Part shown: piece after piece, positions 17,345-20,000 of the stretch
Layout: each line of letters begins with the position of its first letter
How positions within the stretch are numbered: the stretch's first letter is position 1
From: Prorocentrum cordatum
Lineage: Eukaryota > Sar > Dinophyceae > Prorocentrales > Prorocentraceae
Reading direction: 5' to 3'
NCBI GenBank assembly: GCA_963575745.1
Contig: CAUYUJ010000879.1
Coordinates: forward strand, 77,501 to 97,500
DNA length: 20,000 bases
The notes under the pieces: generated by a model
What the model saw: only the letters and a program-made list of their open reading frames with translations
Told to the model about the DNA's origin: nothing
The model's database searches: none
Position numbers and translations under genes: made by a program

Positions 17345-17890
17345 CAATTGTGGGTATCGCCTTCGGTGGATCTCCTTATGGGGCCACGAAGCGCGTGAAG
17401 AGTGTGCCAAAATTAGACAGGGCGGAGCTCCCTACTGGGCCACGAAACGTGTGAGGGGTGCGCCACAATGGGGCGGCGCCGCCATGCGGACTGCGCCACT
17501 GGGACCTTCAGTGGAGCTCCCTATGGGGCCACGAAACGTTTGAGGGGTGTGCCAAAATGAGGCGGCGCCGCCACGCGGACTGCGCCACAGGGACCTTAGG
17601 TGGAGCTCCCTATGGGGCCACGACGCGTGTGAGGGGTGTGCCAAAATGGGGCGGCGCCGCCATGCGGACTGCGCCACAGGGACCTTCGGTGGAGCTCCCT
17701 ATGGGGCCACCAAACGTGTGAGGGGTGTGCCAAAATGGGGCGTCGCCGCCATGCGGACTGCGCCACTGAGACCTTAGGTGGAGCTCCCTATGGGGCAACG
17801 AAACGTGTGAGGGTGTGCCAGAATGGGGCGGCGCCGCCATGCGGACTGCGCCACTGGGGCCTTAGGTGGAGCTCCCTATGAGCGACGAAA
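17345..17890 (+). repeat. Satellite A, right array (89-bp units)
   Basis: There are about six tandem units. The ATGCGGACTGCGCC block (ACGCGGACTGCGCC in the second unit) starts at 17484, 17573, 17662, 17751 and 17839 (spacings 89, 89, 89, 88). Unit landmarks in order are GGGGTGTGCCAAAATGGGGC, GGCGCCGCCATGCGGACTGC, GGTGGAGCTCCCTATGGGGC and CACGAAACG. Open frames appear in every phase because 89 is not a multiple of three and the unit is GC-rich. They are not genes. Confidence 0.97.
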
Positions 17891-19320
17891 CGCTGTACTG
17901 GGTGGAAGAACCGAACCGCATGAGGACACCGCCACTGGGGCCTTCAGTGGAGCTCCCTGTAGGGCCACGCTGCACTGGGTGGGGGAACCAGAGATGGACA
18001 CCGCCATTGAGGCCTTCGGTGGAGCTCCCCATGGGGCCACGAACCTCTGTACTGGGTGATGGAAAAACATGCGGACACTGCCGCTAAGGCCTTCAGTGGA
18101 GCTCCCTGTGGGGCCACGAAACGCTGTATTGGGTGGGAGAGCCGCATGCAGGCACCGCCACTGAAGCCTTAGGTGGAGCTCCCTACGGGGCCACGAAACG
18201 GTGTAATGCGTGGGGGAACCGCATGTGGACACCACCACTGAGGCCTTCGGTGGAGCTGTTTATGAGGCCCCGAAACGTTGTACTGAGTGAGGGAACCGCA
18301 CGCAGGCAGTGACACTCAAACCTTAGGCGGAGCTCCCTAAGGAGCCACGAAACGCTGTACTGGTCTGGGGAACCGCATGCGGACACCGTTTCTGATTGGA
18401 GCTGCGTATGTGGCACCAACACGCTGAACTGGGTAGGGGAAGCGCATGCGGACACCGCCGGAACTCCCTATGGGGCCACGAACCGCTGTACTGGGCGGTG
18501 GAACTGCATGCGAACACCGCCACTGGGGTCTTCAGTGGAGCTCCCTATTGGGCCACGACCGCTGTACTGGGTGGGGGAATCGCATGCGGACACCGCCACT
18601 GAGGCCTCCGTTTGGGCTCCCTTTGGGGTCACGAACCGCTGTACTTGGTGATGGAAAAGCATGCGGACACAGCCGCTAAGGCCTTCAGTGGAGCTCCCTA
18701 TGGGGCCACGAAACGCTGTACTGGGTGGGAGAGCCGCATGCAGGCACCGCCACTGAAGCCTTAGGTGGAGCTCCCTACGGGGCCACGAAACGGTGTAATG
18801 CGTGGGGGAACCGCATGTGGACACCACCACTGAGGCCTTCGGTGGAGCTCTTTGTGGGGCCACGAAACACTGTACTGCGTGGGGCAACCGCATGCTGACA
18901 CCGCCACTGAGGCCTTCGGTGGAGCTAACTCCCTATGGGGCCACGAAACGCTGTACTGGGCGGGGCAACCGCATGCGGACCCCGCCACTGAGGCCTTCGG
19001 TGGAGCTAACTCCCGATGGGGCCACGGAACGCCGTACTGAATGGGGGAACCGCATGCGGACACCGCCACTGGAGCCTTCGGTGGAGCTCCCTATGGGGCC
19101 CTGGCACGCTGTACGGGATGCGGACACCGCCATTGAGGCCTTCGGCGGAGGTCGGAGGTCGGTGGGGTAACCGCATGCGGACACCGCCACTGAGGCCTTA
19201 AGTGGAGCTCCCTATGGGGCCACGAATCGCTGTACTGAGTGGGGGAACCGCATGTGGACACCGCCACTGGAGCCTTAGGTGGAGCTCCCTATGGGGCCGC
19301 GAGACGCTGTGCTGGGTGGG
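17890..19320 (+). repeat. Satellite B array (77-bp units, related to A)
   Basis: About eighteen diverged units have the order CTGTACTGGGTGGGGGAACC, GCATGCGGACACCGCCACTG, AGGCCTTCGGTGGAGCTCCC, TATGGGGCCACGAAACG. GTGGAGCT landmarks at 18019, 18096, 18173 and 18250 give an exact 77-bp period. Units near the start (81 and 72 bp) and near 18400-18470 carry indels. B shares with A the GGTGGAGCTCCCTATGGGGC core and the GCATGCGGAC(A/T) block but differs in the segment between. It follows A without a gap, and the two families therefore belong to one array. Confidence 0.97.
18055..18842 (+). repeat. Higher-order duplication within satellite B (592 bp apart)
   Basis: The block 18055-18250 recurs at 18647-18842 with very few differences. 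Rare variants are shared in order: GGTGATGGAAAA(A/G)CATGCGG, GCATGCAGGCACCGCCACTG, GGTGTAATGCGTGGGGGAAC and GCATGTGGACACCACCACTG. Neighbouring units differ much more from each other than these two blocks do, so a multi-unit segment was duplicated recently. Confidence 0.9.
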
Positions 19321-19430
19321 GGAGACAGAGGCAGGGAGGGGAGGAGTGAGGAGGGGGAGGAAGGAAGGACGGAAGGAAGGAGGAAGGAAGGAACGCGGGG
19401 CGCTGTCTCTTCAAAACGAGGACCCAACAC
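19320..19430. repeat. GGA/GGAAGG purine tract
   Basis: The satellite passes into a purine tract of GAGG, GGGA and GGAAGGAA units (about 19325-19400), which then meets the LINE-like fragment. Confidence 0.85.
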
Positions 19431-20000
19431 ACAGGAGGGTTGGGAACAAAAGCGAGAAGTCGTGAGGCCTCCATGCGCCACCAGCAAGACACGCGATGGA
19501 GCACCAAGGGCGGCTCGACGATCACGACCCAAGCGACTACAGATCACCGCCAGCTGTTGGGCTGAAATCTCATTGTCATGCACGTTGTAGCGAATGAGAT
19601 CCATCTGGTCGGTTGACAGGGCTACCCGCAGCACGCGCTCGGTGTCCAACCAGCTCCTTAGTTCAAATATTCGTTGGGACCCCAGCGGACAAGACTGCGG
19701 CTTGGAAGCTGGCGAGCGTCTTGGTGGAGATCTTGGGAAATCGAGTTCGCGCAACTAGCGAGCGAGCCCACCAGCGACACCGAGCTCGCGCAACCAGCTG
19801 AGCTTGCTCTTCGCGTGGGCGGCCTTGCACTGCCAGAGGGCCATCGAGTTCCAGGAGGCGACCGATACCACAACCTTGCCCACGCGCTGCCCGCGCACCA
19901 GCCGCGACAGGCGGCCAGAGCGAAGACCGCTCCGTCTGCTCGGGCGGGGCGACGATCGAGCTGGCCAGATCCGCAAACCTCTGCTTGGGTAGACAAGCGC
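19430..20000 (-). pseudogene. LINE-like endonuclease fragment with an in-frame TAG
   Basis: From the right edge a minus-strand frame reads RVGKVVVSVASWNSMALWQC then KAAHAKSKLSWLRELG. This matches the first strand of the endonuclease/exonuclease/phosphatase fold in LINE elements (xSWNxxAL), where Asn is a conserved active-site residue. After a TAG at 19755-19757 the same frame continues to ERVLRVALSTDQMDLIRYNV and HDNEISAQQLAVICSRLGRD. That resembles the central YNVHN/His segment of the same fold. The stretch between is about 50 residues shorter than I would expect and lacks the catalytic Gln-Glu motif. The expected GDFN motif after RVLLVA is also missing. Upstream, QRFADLASSIVAPPEQTERS is in a second frame. 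It is therefore a deleted, frameshifted copy, truncated by the window edge on the right and by repeats on the left. Confidence 0.5.

Larger units (their letters stand above)
15384..17540. repeat. Inverted repeat: satellite-bearing arms around a 1.6-kb core
   Basis: The reverse complement of 15384-15680 matches 17300-17540 closely. This includes about 70 bases beyond the satellite on the core side: GGCGAAGGACCC, TGCAGTTGTGAGT, TATCGCCTTCGGTGGA are present in both. The arms therefore share not just the satellite but its junction with unique DNA. Open frames across the junctions end in the same peptide (GATKRVKSVPK then RAELPTGPRNV). The geometry, long inverted termini made partly of tandem repeats, resembles Foldback-type elements. 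An inverted duplication of an array edge is the alternative. Confidence 0.8.

Noticed and set aside
17345-19320. Regular repeats of 77-89 bp considered as a CRISPR array
   Set aside because: There are no short conserved repeats with unique spacers. The whole unit is repeated and diverges throughout, as in satellite DNA, and the context is eukaryotic.
1-20000. tRNA, rRNA, 5S or snRNA genes
   Set aside because: No cloverleaf with internal promoter boxes and no conserved rRNA or snRNA segment was recognised by eye. A covariance-model scan would be needed to exclude them.

Overview
This window looks like nuclear DNA from a large, repeat-rich eukaryotic genome. A dinoflagellate is the best guess. 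No bacterial operon, rRNA or tRNA is visible. There are long triplet microsatellites, including (AAC)n, and GC-rich stretches open on both strands. Several fragments read like dinoflagellate LINE-type retrotransposon proteins. The assignment is an inference from family resemblance, and no species is claimed.

Layout. 1-2307: a decayed coding region on the minus strand, with frameshifts, in-frame stops and an internal ~54-codon duplication. 2440-3075: a CTC/GGA tract joined to a ~0.5 kb dispersed repeat (called R1 here), minus orientation. 3076-4890: simple-sequence tracts (CCA, GGA, CAT, CTC) separated by short unique islands. 4890-5560: a two-copy 77-bp repeat and an acidic open frame. 5585-6040: an (AAC)n tract. 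6060-6820: purine tracts, a dispersed repeat (R2, first copy) and a large imperfect palindrome. 6811-7376: a plus-strand fragment resembling a LINE RNase H C-terminus. 7500-8052: CTC then CAT tracts, followed by an inverted R2 copy to 8195. 8485-8630: a partial R1 copy. 8656-9105: a pentanucleotide array changing from TGCTA to GCTAA. 9225-9840: the second large R1 copy, in plus orientation, again joined to CTC and then ~1 kb of CAT/CAG repeats, to 11095. 11300-11560: a third R2-like copy.

11562-12840 on the minus strand is a frame-broken coding region with three strongly hydrophobic segments. 12840-13571 is the gap to an unrecognised plus-strand exon-like frame at 13572-14045. 14046-15360 is GC-rich with long open frames on both strands that I could not resolve.

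The right quarter is dominated by satellite DNA. An 89-bp satellite (A) occurs inverted at 15384-15620 and 17345-17890, flanking ~1.6 kb that holds a broken poly-Glu frame and LINE-like minus-strand fragments. The array then continues as a related 77-bp satellite (B) to ~19320, with a 592-bp higher-order duplication. A LINE endonuclease-like fragment on the minus strand reaches the right edge.

There is no intact gene that I can name. The interest lies in the repeat architecture: satellite arms in inverted orientation, dispersed repeats that recur together with triplet tracts, and LINE fragments on both sides of a satellite array. Frameshifts occur in nearly every credible coding patch, so either widespread pseudogenisation or long-read indel error must be considered.
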